From Prosopis cineraria (lineage: Eukaryota > Streptophyta > Magnoliopsida > Fabales > Fabaceae), in the NCBI RefSeq assembly GCF_029017545.1, contig NW_026555345.1:25705955-25769954 (forward strand): a stretch of 64,000 nt of DNA. Reading direction: 5' to 3'. The notes beneath the pieces are model-generated. The model ran no database searches and was not told the origin of the DNA. It saw nothing but the letters and a program-made list of their open reading frames with translations. Numbering within the stretch: position 1 is the first letter of the stretch; each line of letters begins with the position of its first letter. This document shows, one piece after another, positions 1 to 13,155 of this stretch. Made by a program: the position numbers and the translations under genes.

Positions 1-1743
1 ATATATATTATTTTGCTAAAATATATATTCTAATATTATATAATATATATATATATATATATTATATTGCTAAAAAAATAAATTTGAATAATATATATAA
101 TATATTATTTTGCTATACATATATATATATAATCAATGTTTAAATCCAAATAAATGTTGAGTATCAAGATATTAAAAAAATAAAAATGAATTGACTCAAG
201 TAGTATATATATTTAACGGTTTAATTTTAATAACTGTTTAATATTTAAATCAATACTCAACGGTTTTTAAATTTTAACTGTTGAGTAAGAGGTGGAGTGT
301 AATATCCTTATATACTTAACAGTTATATTAATAAACCGTTGAATATTATCATACAATATTAAACAATTTTTTAAATAACCGTTTAATATGTAATTTTCTC
401 TTTCCCACCTCCCAATATATAACATTTTTTATTATAACCGTTGAATAAATGCTGTTATATATCTAAATTTTTGTAATAGTGTTATATAATTAACAAATGA
501 AAAAAATATAAGCAAAGCAAAAAAAAATAATATTGTAAAAAAAGTTGAGAAAAAATAATTGCATTTAAAGAAAATGCAATGGTGAGCTCCATAACACTGT
601 TGATTTCACTGTTACATGAATAGTGATATTTATTATATTTTATTATGTATAAAATTAGATATCTCCAAGAGGGCTCAAAATAGACAAACTATGGTAAAAA
701 AAAAAAAGATATAGAGAAAGTTTGAACCATTATATTGAATGGTAAATATTTGACGGATGAGAAGTAATTTATAAGGAAAACATTGTAATTAATAAATATT
801 TTATGTTGATTTTACAAGTAGAATTCCTATTATTATGATATAAGTATGATCAAAGAACCTGGCAAAAGCCCTATATTTAATAAAATTTCGTTTCCAAAAA
901 TATGTTGTAGACAAACTGGGGTGATGGACAGTTAGATAATCTAATATTTATGGAATTAACTAGTTGTTAATGGTTAATTTGTCTGCTTTTAAGAATTTTT
1001 TTTTCTTTTTCACCAAAAAAGAATTTTTTTCCTTAATTATAAATAATAGTTTATACAGTTTTTCAAGTAAATAGAGAGAAAGTAAGTAATTAAATTTTTT
1101 ACTCAGAACAAAAAAGTTACAGAGCTTGATTATAAATTGAGTAATTAAAGAAAAAGATAAACGACTGTTTAAAGACGTCAAAAAACGTTACACGCATGCG
1201 TTGGAAGTTGGAGCCTCGAAAGAAAGGGTGTAATTAATTACGCCCCTGATTTCAAAAGTATTTCACTTTTAACTGCCTCATTAAAATAAGAAAATTCATG
1301 TTATTAAAATGACCTTAAAATTGAAAAAATTTCCATTTTTATCCTAATTAACGCAATCAATTTAAAAAACTCCCTTCATTTTTAAATAAACAAAATTTTC
1401 ATTGAATCTACAATCTCTACAGCACCACATGATGGATGAGATACTCACTCAATCCACATTCAATTTTTAGAATAAAGAAGATTCACTATTTATATATTTT
1501 GAATAATACCTTTTATGATTGAATGAAATGTACAGTAAAGCGCAAATTATACTAGCTAGCCAGTCTCTCTTCTAATTTAACCTACAAACACAACTACAGT
1601 TGTATTAATGTGGTTCTAACTTGTCCGAACAAGAGCAGTGCTTGTCACCTCAATGCACAGTCAATAATAAGCAATAACACGTAGCACTCCCTTGGTTATT
1701 TTCTCAAGTTGGTTAACTTTAAAGCATCTTTTATATGTATGTG

Positions 1744-1788
<45 letters not shown>

Positions 1789-3275
1789 TTTTTTAAAAAA
1801 ATATAAAAATATTAATTTGGATAATAAATAATTTTTCTAAAATTTTAATTATAAATATGATGGATATATAATAAATTTTAAACCAAGATAATAAATAAAA
1901 ATAATTACATTAGATTATAAAAATTTGAGCCATAATCAAAACAATTACCCATACAAATTATTGCAAAAATAATTGATATTTTTATTTTAAAATGAAACTA
2001 AAATTTTAAAGTCACAATTACTTTAAATTGATTAATTGAATATGGATTGTAATTAGACAAGTATTTGCAAACGTGCACGCGGTGAATTGGAAAATATGTG
2101 GTCTCTATCAGGGGAATGGTTTTTGGGCTCAATAATAAACACTTATCACTATAACAACATTTAGATTGTCCAGATTTATTTTAAATGGTTCAGACTTAAA
2201 GTTTTAAATCTATAATTTTAGTCAATAATTTTGTTTTTTTTCTAAAAATGACCGTAAGATGATTATCTTTGTTTTAAATTACATATCCATTAAAATATAT
2301 TTTTAAAAAACACAAAATAAAAAAAAATCAGGACCAATTCGTTGCCACCAATTCGGGTCAGTATCAAGGCAGCTAAGCATATCCAAAATAATTGTACTGC
2401 AAGAGATTGTTGGCAATGAAAGGAGATTTAATTTCAATCACAGGTTTTGGATTTACAAAAAACGAAGAAAAATCGGAGAAACATTGCATGACTCACGAAA
2501 AGAGACGTCTTTCTTCCAGTGACCGTAGGGTACTTTTCCATGTTTAGCTTACGTAGGACCAACTAATCAAATTATATTTGAAGTGTCATTCATCGAATGA
2601 TCTGTGTCAAACACGTGGCCGCCTATGAGCACAGTTGTCTCATTAATGGCCCGCCTCATGCTTCTCTATTTTTATATATATATATATATATATTGATAAT
2701 AAAACTTTCAATATTTTGAGTTTATCTCACTTATTAATTTAATTTTTATTATTTAATCTTTTATATTTTTTAAAATTATTATGATTCATTTAAATTTTAA
2801 AACACAAATTAACTATCAAAATAATCTAATGTGTAGAACATATTGATGATTTGGCATGTATATATCATTAAATAAAAATAAATTAATTTCTTTCATAATA
2901 CAATCCCTTACACTATGTTTTGTTTTATTTCTTTTTTTAAAAATTTAAAATCTCCTTTTTTTCATCTAAATAATTATACTTCTTTTCATTAGTCTACATC
3001 ACTATAATTAATTTTTTGTTATTCATGTTGGCCAATTTTAATAGCATTACCTCATTTTTTTAAGAATAAGGGCCAAATTAATAACTAAAGTAAATTTAAG
3101 AGACTAAATTATGAAAAAATAAAACTTTAGACATAAAATTAATAATTAGGACAAACTTGAGAGGTAAAAGTTGTTTTATCCCTTGTAGGAATATATTATA
3201 TGAAATTTACAATTAGTTGTACTATTTATAACTTATGAACATAATTTCATTTGTTATGAAAAAGATAAAGATATA
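1..3275. other. AT-rich spacer, no gene seen
   Basis: No convincing coding region on either strand; the open frames are short, low-complexity and resemble no family I know. At about 200-470 the motif AACCGTTGAAT or AACCGTTTAAT recurs in both orientations, as in decayed transposon subterminal regions. Simple repeats are scattered through it (TA tracts near 45-62 and 2666-2692). A stretch near 2040-2110 resembles 11860-11930, so part of this spacer belongs to the same duplicated background as the minus-strand inhibitor subcluster. Confidence 0.6.
1743..1788. repeat. Compound (TA)n(GA)n microsatellite
   Basis: About 11 TA dinucleotides run directly into about 12 GA dinucleotides. Likely length-polymorphic. 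Confidence 0.9.
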
Positions 3276-3560
3276 CTCCTCCATCCCAAATTATAAGACA
3301 CTTTTAGACAAAATCTCATATACTAATAAAGCTTATTAAATACACTTTACAACATTTCTTTTTTAAGACAAAAATATAAATTTTTAAAAATATCCTTCAT
3401 TTAATGCTCCATTAATAAAAGAATATTAAAGAGAGAGAATAGATGTAAAGGCTAATATTGAAAAAATATCATTAATGAAACTTTATTTTTATCAAAGTTT
3501 TTTATATTTTGAAACGCTAAATCTTTTCTCAAAGTGTCTTATAATTTAAGATGAAGGGAG
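3276..3560. mobile_element. Stowaway-like MITE, about 285 bp
   Basis: The ends form a long imperfect inverted repeat: CTCCTCCATCCCAAATTATA at the left, and its near reverse complement ending GAAGGGAG at the right. TA flanks both ends, as expected for Tc1/mariner-type Stowaway elements. No coding capacity. Related, more decayed copies lie at about 34155-34428 and 41457-41745. Confidence 0.75.
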
Positions 3561-4447
3561 TATTATATAGGACAAGACTTAGGTACTTCGCTTTATATGC
3601 TTAATGTATTTTTATCCAACAAATCAAAACAATTAAATTTTAATGCATTAATAATATTAATAATAAAAGTTTGTTATGTAATAAATAATATATAAGAATC
3701 TATATATCTTGATTTAATTGAAAACAAGCATTGTAAGAATATATTCATAACTTATTAGTATAATAACATATTTATCAAATTCTCTGAAATAACATATAGG
3801 AGATAAGTCGATAACCTCGTTAAAAAATACTACGAACAGATGTATAGCCAATATGAGTAACGCTATTCTATGCTGCAAAGGAGCTTTCACTAACTCAGCA
3901 ATTGCTTCATTTAAAATTTTTGAAATTAAATAAAAATTCAGCATTCTGTATGTACGGTAAAAAAATAATTTCGAAAAAGAAACACAAGAAAAGTTTTACC
4001 ATTTACTCCTTTTATAATAATTTTCAAATTTTGTAACTGCATGAAGAAAAATCAGACAGTCGTCACTGAATATTCAAATTACTGAGCAACAACTATCAAC
4101 TGGTCGGGGACCAAACTAATTAAAGGCGTCTTTCTTTTTCTGAATCGATTTGATTTGAATAATTTAAAGAATTCATCAAGATAGCATTAAATTAAAATAG
4201 GGTTTAAATATATTGCATAAAAAGTAAATTTTACTTTGCACAAATTTTGAGACTATTTTTTGTCAGACGCAGGAAATTTTACTTGGTTAAAAGTCGGTTT
4301 GCACACACAGTACACACACTGAGATACCAAGTTAGCCACTTGAATGTACTTCTAATTTCCTTATTAAAATTAAAGAGGCCTTTAAATTATTAAAAATAGA
4401 AAACATCACAGAATTATCCGTAGAGAAATGTATAAAATAAAAAAAAT

Positions 4448-4698
4448 ATTCCTTTCGATTAAAAATATAAAGCATTTTTAACTGAATTTTACCCCTAATA
4501 AAAAGTTACTTGCTTTTAAACTAATTCTATCTTTTCATATGCACCCCTATTAAACACTCTATAATAAATATAAAGTCACCATTCATAGGGGCACTTTTGA
4601 AAAAAAGTCAATGATTACACCTCGAAAGATTAAAAATATCTTATATTTTTTAACATTTAACTCTTCAAAAAATATCTTATATTTTTTAACGGAGGGAG
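4448..4698. mobile_element. MITE, family A, about 250 bp
   Basis: Terminal inverted repeats carry the core AAAAATATAAAG...CTTATATTTTTTAA and end in GGAGGGAG before TA. The interior holds the recurring words AATAAATATAAAGTCA and GGGGCACTTTTGAAAAA. The same element recurs at 29213, 31563, 36424, 38853, 43795 (partial), 44725, 46196, 53074, 54786 and 59724, some inverted. No open reading frame of note. Confidence 0.75.
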
Positions 4699-5075
4699 TA
4701 TTTGGAAATTGTAAGCAAGAGTAATTTAAAAAAAATAATTTATGCTCCTAAATTTTTATGAAAAGTGACTAATATATAGGACTAATAATTTAGTGTAGAA
4801 GATTTTATTTTATTTTTTATGAAAATTTAGTATAAAAGATGACTAAGATAAGATTGGAGGGTTTTTGTTTTTTATTTATTACATCGCTTGGTATCTTAAG
4901 AACTAGGTATGTTGCCACCTTTCAAACTAATCCAAACCCCAGCATTGTGAAACCATTATTAATCTTTGACATATTTAATTAATAGAATTACATATTTTAT
5001 GATTTAAACTAGAGATTTTATAATAAATTAATTCAACTCCCTTAACTATTCTCTTTCTTCCTAGGCGCCGGCCTC

Positions 5076-5225
5076 CTTCGTCCATGGCATCGACAGTATC
5101 CCTCAAGATGAATTATAAATAGCCCTCCCTGTCTTCTCGCCACTTCACAAGCAAATCTCAAACACACCAACACACTTAGAGAGAGAGAGAGAGAGAGAGA
5201 CGTTGGGTTCGAGCAAGATCAGCTG
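5076..5225 (+). pseudogene. BBI 5'-end relic (promoter, leader and decayed start)
   Basis: This piece matches the promoter and leader of the inhibitor gene beginning at 5464, offset by 261 bp. It shares a TATA box (TATAAATA, 5114-5121), the leader word CTTCACAAGCAAATCTCAAAC and a GA-rich tract before the start. The position equivalent to the ATG reads TTG (5203-5205), followed by codons resembling Gly-Leu-Ser-Lys, and then homology stops. No inhibitor domain follows, so only a promoter-leader remains. Confidence 0.75.
5173..5200. repeat. (GA)n tract in relic 5' leader
   Basis: Pure GA dinucleotide run at the place where all BBI leaders in the window have a shorter GAGAGAGA stretch, so it is an expanded native leader feature. 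Confidence 0.85.
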
Positions 5226-5338
5226 GACATGCATAATTGGTTGACTGATTATATTATTAAGACTAATCAGAGAGACTCATGCGACCCCACCTCTTTTAAT
5301 TTCTTCCATGCCAGCTGGCTGGGCTGCTCCTTCATCAA

Positions 5339-5571
5339 CTACACATGGTACCAAAAATATCCCTCAAGATGGCTTTTAAATAGTCCTCCCTCTTTCCCCG
5401 CCCCTTCACAAGCAAATCTCAAACGCATCAACACACCTACACTGAGACAGAGAGAGAGAGAAGATGGTGGGTTTGAACAAGAAGGCAATGATGAAGGTGG
5501 GCCTGGTCCTGTTCTTGATGGCCTTTGCTGCAGCAATAAAGGCCGGTGATAATACAAAATTAAACTTTTAA
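5339..5571 (+). pseudogene. Broken BBI gene: signal peptide only
   Basis: The promoter has a weakened TATA (TTTTAAATA, 5374-5382) and the usual GA-rich leader. Translation from ATG 5464 gives a classic BBI signal peptide (Lys-Lys then a Leu/Val/Phe-rich core, ending Ala-Ala-Ala-Ile-Lys-Ala). Immediately after the expected cleavage region, about base 5545, homology to the other inhibitors ends and the frame runs into foreign sequence, stopping at 5569-5571 (35 residues). The reactive-site domain is not found downstream. If expressed, the product would be a bare signal peptide with an unrelated tail. A duplicate promoter lies 261 bp upstream. Confidence 0.85.
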
Positions 5572-5945
5572 CAATGGCATTTAAGTTTTAAAAGTCTTAT
5601 ATTCTATGACGACTTTAAAAAATCACTGCTGATTGTTAACTTTTAGCAACGATTTATATATCACTGTTAAAACTTATAACATATTTATTGTAACATAAGT
5701 TCTTAAGAAATTATAACATATTTAAAAATATCTTGGCAATTAGCCGCGACTCTAAAAAGTTACCGTTAATTATCAACTTTCAGCGGTGATTTATATGTCG
5801 TTGTTGAAACTTAGACCTTTGACAATGACATGCACTTGTCGTCGTTGAAAGTCTGACAATTAGCGGCGACAATATATTGTCCTTGTAGAAAGTCACCATT
5901 TTAACAGCAACTTTTATTGTCACCACAGATTGTTCATAAATAAAA
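5546..5945. mobile_element. Transposon-like insertion breaking the BBI gene
   Basis: Composed of repeated short words such as GCGGCGACTTTT, GTCGTTGAAA and CAACGATTTATAT in both orientations (GATTTATAT near 5650 and 5790; GCGACTCTAAAAAG near 5744; GTCGTCGTTGAAAG near 5840). This is typical of subterminal repeats of plant CACTA- or Mutator-type DNA transposons. Clear termini and a target duplication were not found, so the class is uncertain. It starts exactly where inhibitor homology ends. Confidence 0.55.
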
Positions 5946-8900
5946 TATTTTATTAAACCAATCAAGACACTAATTTAATGATTTGTCGATTCAATGAAAT
6001 GGTATGGCGCACACAAGTTCTTGCTACTGCAGCTAAGGCTAGTCCTATTTTGGGCTCGAGAACAAAAGGAGAGGAGAAATAGGCAAGAATAGTGAAAAAA
6101 CGCCACATCTTGACTCAAAACTTTAAGGCTTAAATTTATAGGTAATTTTTTTTATTTTATTTTAGTTACTGAGCCCAACTTTATCTAATATGAGACTTCT
6201 CATATTTATTTAAGTTCAATCATACTTGGATAACTGAACAATCAAAAATAAGTGATAGCACGTGATACTCCCTCCAACGCTTATCATAAAGCATCTTTTG
6301 TAAGAATTTTGTCTTCAATTTAATGAGAGGCTATTCATAGATTGGCTTAAAATGGGTAACAGAGGAAGTGTATTATCATAAAGCATCTTATGTGAGGATT
6401 TCGTGCTTCCATTATCAAAGGCTGTTAAAAGATTGGCTTAAAAGGGTAACACAGGAAGCATATTATTTTACCTAGAGGCTTTTAAAACATGAACTAGCAT
6501 GCATGTTTTTATGACCAATTCAAATTGTAAGGCACTTTCAACCATATTTTTCATACTATAAGAAGAAATACTCTCTCCGTCTAATATTAAGAAGGCATTT
6601 TTTATCCCAAAACACCATATTAAAAAATATAAGGTCTTTTTAATTTTTTAAAGTAAAATTAATAAGAGTTTTTCAAAATTAAAATACCCTTAATTAGAAA
6701 GTGTAATTAATAAGAAAAATTTAATTGAGATACCCTATTATAAGGGTAAATAGAGAAAAAGTATATAATTTTAAAAATAATTAACTAATTCATTAAAAGT
6801 ATAATTTTAATAAACATACTTTATAATATCACGTTGAATGCTATTTATTTACTTGCATGAAAATTGATCCGTCATTCTCCTTTTTGCCCATGACAACTTT
6901 ATTACAAAGAGTGAGAAATGGGAAGAAGTACTTAGTCAGATTATAGTTCTCACACCCACACTAATTAATAAGGGTAACTTTGGAAAAGTAATTTCAAAAA
7001 GTACTAAGTACAGTATCTTACATTTTTTACCAAATTTAGCTTGGAAAAATGTCTTTAGACTCGAGAGAGATTTAGCTTGCATCTATGCTGGGAAATACTT
7101 CCCTCGGTGATGAATCTAGGATCACTTATAGGGGGGCAAAAATTTAAAGTCATCATAAAAGGAGGGGCCCCCTTACATTCATCAATGACTTTAATCGGTG
7201 ATATTTATAAGTTATTTTTAATATATTTTATTATAATTATTAAAAACTTTAAAATTAAGGTGCTAAAAACCAAATCAATCATTGAATCGGTTAAGGTATT
7301 AATTTAAGGATTAATAGTCAAAACATTATTAAATCTTGATTAAACTAGTCATAAACAAAATATTTTATTAAATTAATTAAGACACTAATTTAATGATTTG
7401 CCAGTTCAATAGAGTGGGATGGCCCAAATCTCCATATTGCGCATAAAACTCATTAACTTTATATAAAAATTAATAAATATAATTTTTAACTGTCACAATT
7501 AAATATGTATAATACTTTAATAATGTAAGTATTTTCTCTTATCAACAACTTAATGGGAGTTAAAAGGTGTAATAAAAGTTTAATGACTTGATTTATAAAT
7601 ATAACCAAAAAAAAATTTCCCAGCAACGATTCAAACATTGATTCGTCATGTCATGAGAGACTAATTTCTTCCATTAAATTGAACTCCTTATTAGTATCGT
7701 CGTGCTCGATTCGGAATTTTTCGAGGAGAAAAATTGAATAAAAAAATAAACATTTAGAAGTCATCACCAAAATTTTAATGAAAAATCTTGAAAACTTTTT
7801 TGATATGTAGTCTACGCATAGAAAAAAGGATAAGATAGTCGATTATATGTAGAGAAGATGTCAAGCATTCACAACACCCATTCATCTGAATGGTTACCTT
7901 AAGTTAACTATAAATTTAAATGGCCTTTAAAAATATATTAATTATCCTTAATAAAATAAGATAAAAAAGGAAAAAAAATTAAAATGGAAAAATTTTATTT
8001 ATTTATAAGTTGGATTTAATCTAGGATAAAATTCTAGGGCCTATATATCTTTTTGATGGATTAAAGTCCACGTAGTTCAAGGTAAATGCATGTCTCTTGG
8101 TTGAGAACTTTTAAGAAAAATATTAATTATTAATTTTTTTATAAAATAATTTTAAGGTTGGTTTGTAGTTTTTATTTATGAAAATATTTTATTTCTTTAT
8201 TTATGAGAAATAATTTTATGGAAAATATTTTGATAGGATTTATGAGAATCTCATATATCCAAAAGTTATCTTTAAAAAATGATTTATTTTATTTTTTTAA
8301 GAAATATTTTTATTTATGAATAAAATATTTATCATCCGTGTGATAATTTATCACAGTGTAGGATAAGCTATTTAATTTTTAAATCTACAAGGACTCTAAA
8401 AGTTTCACACAACTAATGATATTAAAACTATATACATGCGATGATTTATCACCATGTAGGATAATAAATTAATTAATTTATAAGTTTGCGTCGATTCTAA
8501 AAGTCTCATGTAGTCAAAAGAATGTAAAACACTTTTAATAATATACTGTGATAATTTATCATCGTGTATGCATGCGCATGTTACAATCAAATTCCATAAT
8601 AATAATAATAATTGTCACATAGGATATGCAGAGATTAGAAATTATATTCTATTTAGAAATTCATCAAAGAATCATTAAAATCCAACACTCATATCATATT
8701 ATTATGGCATATGGCATAAAAGAAGAACAGTTTTAAAGGGTAAGACTCACATGTGAAGACACAAGATGAAGAAGAACAAAATAATAGTTATTGAAAATCA
8801 TGACCTCACGCACACAATGTTTAAGCACATGAAGACAAAGATTGAAATTTAATTAGATGAGAGATCACGTATAGGAGTTCAAAAAGATTATAGACTCAAC

Positions 8901-9720
8901 CTTTAAGACTCAACTTTATAAAATACTTGATCAATGTAAAAGCTTGGAAGGTAAACATACCTTCAGAAATTTCTATTAAATTTGGTCTTCTATCATCTCT
9001 CTCATACAGTTTCTCTGAGTTTTTCTAACTGTTTTTGCACTATCTTTGCTCTCCCTTATATAGACACATATACTTAGGGTTTTTCTAAAATTTCAATCCT
9101 ATCATGATCAAAATTAATATTTTTATATATTATTATTATTATTATTATTATTAGAGATTGGATATTAATTATTATCTTTCCTATTATTATATCTTGATCA
9201 TTGTATTCTTTTGAAATCTTCAAATCTTAATATTAGATATTAGATTGTATTATCTTGAAATTTTTAAATCATAATATTATATTATATTGTATTTTGATTA
9301 TTATATTCAAATTATCATATTAGACTGTGATCTAGCTTGATTATATATATATATATATTCATTATCTTCATATCTAATATCTTTTAACTTTTTATTTATT
9401 TGTTGTTATAAAATATTTTTATATTTTCATTTTTATTATTTTCTATTTTTATTAATTTATTATAAATGTTACTTTATTTATTTATTCGGGCCCGAATAAA
9501 ATTCAGACAGGGGCAGTAAATAATGGTGCTCATTTTGTTCCCAACCCTGCTCTTTCTTTAAAGTTTGGTTTGCACCTTTGACAGCAATGTCCACCGAAGC
9601 TTTAATTAATTAATTGAACATTCCCATTATTTATGTTCGTGGTGGTCATTTCCATATATGTTCCGGACAAAGTGCAGGGCGTGATGGAGAAAAGTAAAAA
9701 CATTTAGTTTTTGCTAAAAT
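5946..9720. other. Gene-free repeat-rich spacer
   Basis: No convincing gene. About 60 bp at 5935-5990 recurs at 7347-7410 (shared words AAAATATTTTATTAAA and GACACTAATTTAATGATTTG), suggesting two pieces of one dispersed repeat. At 8335-8580 three loosely spaced copies of GATAATTTATCAC or similar precede GTGTAGG-like words. An ATT run sits at 9128-9153. None of these has recognisable coding content. Confidence 0.5.
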
Positions 9721-9721
9721 A

Positions 9722-10010
9722 TACCTCCTCTTTTAATCTCTGTTATTAAGACGTCTTTTAAAATAATTATTTTATTTTTAATATAAAACATTTCACATTT
9801 GATAACAAGTTAATTATATTTTTCAGTATTATTTTTATTTAAAATCATTAACTATATATGAGAGAGAATGCAATACAAATTTAATTTTTTATTTAAATAT
9901 GAATAAAATTTGAAGTTTATTATATTCTCAAACATAGTTAATGATTTAACCACCTCTCATTACCAGTTTGGTGATTTGAGGTGTCTTATAATAAGTATTA
10001 AAGGAAATTT
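9722..10010. mobile_element. Probable MITE
   Basis: The left end (CTCTTTTAATCTCTGTTATTAAGACGTCTTTTA) is an imperfect inverted repeat of the right end (GAGGTGTCTTATAATAAGTATTAAAGG). The interior also shows inverted words near 9850 and 9930. No coding capacity. Related in style to the Stowaway-like element at 3276, but the sequence differs. Confidence 0.5.
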
Positions 10011-10770
10011 ATAGAAAATACATAATATCTCTTAACTTTGTGTCAATTGTCTACAAATTTTGTAGGATTTCAAAGTTAATGATCAACTCCTTTGAATTTG
10101 TTTTTTTTTACTAAAAACCCTTGTCGTTGTTATCTCTATTCTTGGTAATTGCCATATTAGATATTTTTGCCATTATTTAGTGTAGTACTTGATGGATATT
10201 TTTATCTTCATCTTTTAACTTTATAAAATATCTTTTCAATCCATTAATTTTAACATTGTTAGTTTTATTTCAATAAATTTTTATATTAAATTTTTAAATA
10301 TCGATAAATATTTTCAAAATTTGACAAATTAAGTTTACTTTCTTTAAAATAATAATAATTGACACAAAAAATAATCATTTAAAATTAACAATGTTAGAGT
10401 TAAAGGACTATAGAAAGATATTTTATAAAATTAAAAGATCAAATTAAAACCTTATATAAAGTTAAAAAACTAAAAATATACTTTAGTTATATTTTTATTA
10501 CCAATCCCTTTGCACGTGGTATAACATGTGGGATCAAACCTCTTACTTAACGAACATTTAGCGCCTCCATTATAGATTAGGGAGTTTTGCACCGTTTTTT
10601 TTTTTTTGGATAAAATTTCACCATACTTAAATTAAGGATGCTAGTGGCTCCTTGCAAAATACTTTATCGATATTTTTGCACGTTAAGCCAAAAATTTATA
10701 ATGGGGGATTTATTGCCTAATGAGGCCATACAATATTTGAACATAGATGCATGGTTGTCATCTAAACCAA

Positions 10771-11150
10771 GTAAAAATTAGACTTTTTATACTTTTTTTT
10801 TGGGTAAGCATAAGATCTAGCTCCACCAATAGTAAAGAATATCTCCCTCAAAATATTGAAAGCAATGAGTATATCTCTCCCACTAAATTGTTACAGGAAC
10901 AAGAACTGGGTTCAATTCCTCAGTTACTTCCTTAAGTGACAAGAGTATCTACTATTCATGCTACTCACACTAACTTTAGTTGGTTACACGGGTTATTTTT
11001 AACCAATATTAAGAGTCACTTATGTAGCAGTGATTACTTAACAAAACTGTATAATCGTTATAATCATGGGCATTATCTCCATGTTAGGATCACTTTACGG
11101 ATCATTCCTTTCCCTTCTTCATCCAATAATTTAAATGTAAAATAAGTTTA
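10771..11150. repeat. Dispersed repeat R1, copy 1
   Basis: Closely resembles 16136-16440 along its length (shared words AAAAATTAGACTTTTTATA, GTGATTACTTAACAAAACT and CCCTTCTTCATCCAATAATTT) and partly resembles 50885-51065. It contains GGGTTCAATTCCTC (10909-10922), similar to a polymerase III B box, so a tRNA-derived SINE is possible. No A box or poly-A tail was established. In copies 1 and 2 it lies next to minus-strand BBI sequence. Confidence 0.6.
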
Positions 11151-11204
11151 TCTTTCAGAAGAAACAAAGATAAAGCATAAAGAAAAAACAAACATTAATA
11201 ATGG

Positions 11205-11372
11205 TGATAGAGTTGAAGATCTTTACCTTGCAAGAAGTAATTTGCAAGAATGCAAACTAGAAGCAAGGCGCAAGATACTTTATTTAAATAGAAACAGTTG
11301 ATGACATACATAGAAACAAAGGCCGCCAAGAGGGACACTGCAGGATTGGTGGTTCACATTCGCATAATACTA
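11205..11372 (-). pseudogene. BBI 3'-tail relic
   Basis: Reads on the minus strand like the 3' untranslated end of the gene at 13156-13506: GTGGTTCACATTCGCATAA on the plus strand, then an AATAAA signal (minus, 11284-11279), then the tail with TTTGC / GCAAACT palindromic words and GCAAGGT. No inhibitor coding sequence is attached. This is what remains of another minus-strand inhibitor copy after deletion. Confidence 0.7.
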
Positions 11373-12985
11373 ATATATTTTTTATTACTATATATTTTCA
11401 TTTAATGATCTATTGGGGCACTGTTGTTCTATGATGCATTTGTGATGTTAACAAATTTTTTATATAAAAAGTTCTATTTATTTTCATTTTCTACCCACTA
11501 AAATCATCCTCAATTCACAAAAAATTTTAAAAAAAATACATATTTACTTTTTCATATTATAGGTCTAAATTATTTTATTTTATAGCTATAAATGCTATTT
11601 TTATATTATAATTATCAATTTGAATATTTATTCAATATTATTTTTATTAATTTTTAATATTCCTATCTTAATACGTGGGAATAAAATCTAGTTAATTTTT
11701 AAATTAAGTTACCTTGCATCCTTGACTTAAAGCCCTTGCTTGCCACCGCTTATAATTTGTGTTCGCTAGCCAAATATAAAATATTGCAAAAATAATTCAT
11801 ATTTTTATTTCAAAATAGAACTAAAATTTTAAAGCCACAATTACTTTGAATGGGACGTAGATTGTAACTAGACAATACTTGAACACGCGCCCGCTCAATG
11901 GGAAAATATGTGGCTGCTTTCAATTCAACTAAGCACCAAGTACATCCAAGGCAAGTTTGATTGAATATTGTTGCCCAACAAATTAAATAAAAATCAAAAG
12001 GACATCTTTCTTGTGATTATCATTCTTTAAAGCTTTTACATGCTTTTTTTAAAAAATAAAACTTATATATTTCACCTTATATGTTCAATATACTTTTATC
12101 TAATCAAATCAATGTGTATAAATTTTAAAATGTTAATAATTTTAATAATTAGAATTTTTTATAGATTAACTAATTTATAAAGATAAAGATATTTTAATTT
12201 AATTGAAACAAATACTTTAAGTATATAATATTAAGTATATATAATTTTTTCCCTTTCTTATGGACAAAGCACTAATCTCATCCCTAATATCAATTACTTT
12301 TAATTATTTTATTAAAATTAATAAATGTTAATTGTAATTTGTATCACTAAAATTGTTTAAAAATAGCATTGATTTCTATTTTTATCCTTAATAAATGCCA
12401 CATATAATTTAAAAAGCATAAATATTCTCCGTCTTTTCACCGAAAATTGACAAAAACAAAAGTTCTTTTGAAGTAAAACTTTTAATGCATGCTCTCGTAA
12501 AATGTTCCTAGAAAATAATATGAAACAGTATTATTAGGAATTGGGAGCATCTATCTGGAAACGGTGTAGAAAACAAATGTACAAGAATAGCAGAATTATA
12601 TCTTATCTTAACTTAAAATTTCGAGATTTAAGTTTATCAATCCTTTTTTTATTTTATATTAATTATTAAATTTAATTTTATTTAATGTAAAACTTGTCAC
12701 TTTATTTCAAATCCACTTATAGTCTAACAATTTTTACCTCGTGCATGAATCTACAAGCTCCCTGTACATATCAAAGATGCCATAAGCATCAAGTTCCTAC
12801 TTTGGGGCTAGTTTTATTTTGGGCTTCAAACAATGTATGTGATACACACAAATCCTTGCCGTAGTTAAGGACAGTTTAATTTTAAGAATCAAACTTGTTT
12901 ACAATAACCATTTTATTTCATAAAATAAAGAACAAAAAAAGATAAAACATAAAAGAAAAACAAACATTAAAAATGATGATAGAGT
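11373..12985. other. Gene-free spacer downstream of the minus-strand BBI gene
   Basis: AT-rich with no supported gene. A stretch near 11850-11930 resembles 2040-2110. From 12890 the sequence becomes like the flank of the relic at 11150-11205, showing that the downstream region was duplicated with the gene. Confidence 0.5.
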
Positions 12986-12989
12986 TGAA

Positions 12990-13059
12990 GATCAAGACCT
13001 TGCAAGCGACCAGTTTGCAAGAATGCAAACTAGAAGCAAGGCACGAGATATACTTTATT
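12990..13059 (-). terminator. 3'-end region of BBI gene with conserved palindrome
   Basis: On the minus strand AATAAA (13059-13054) is followed by CTCGTGCCTTGC, a palindrome AGTTTGC-CATTCTT... of the form AGTTTGC / GCAAACT (13012-13031 on the plus strand), and GCTTGCAAGGTCTTGAT. The same order occurs behind most other inhibitor genes here. Confidence 0.7.
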
Positions 13060-13155
13060 TTAATAGATAGAGTTCACATACATATAGAGAAACCAAGGCA
13101 CACAGAGGCACATAGTAGGGTTTATGGTTCACATTCACATAAGACAATGAGAGCA

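Noticed and set aside
3714..3944. 76-residue minus-strand frame
   Set aside because: Not recognisable and without neighbouring signals; probably chance in AT-rich DNA.
5229..5549. 106-residue open frame over the BBI leader region
   Set aside because: It runs through promoter and leader sequence in another frame from the signal peptide at 5464; its composition reflects GA-rich and Pro-rich leader DNA.
10909..10922. tRNA gene suggested by GGTTCAATTCC
   Set aside because: No cloverleaf or A box could be drawn around it; it fits better as part of dispersed repeat R1.
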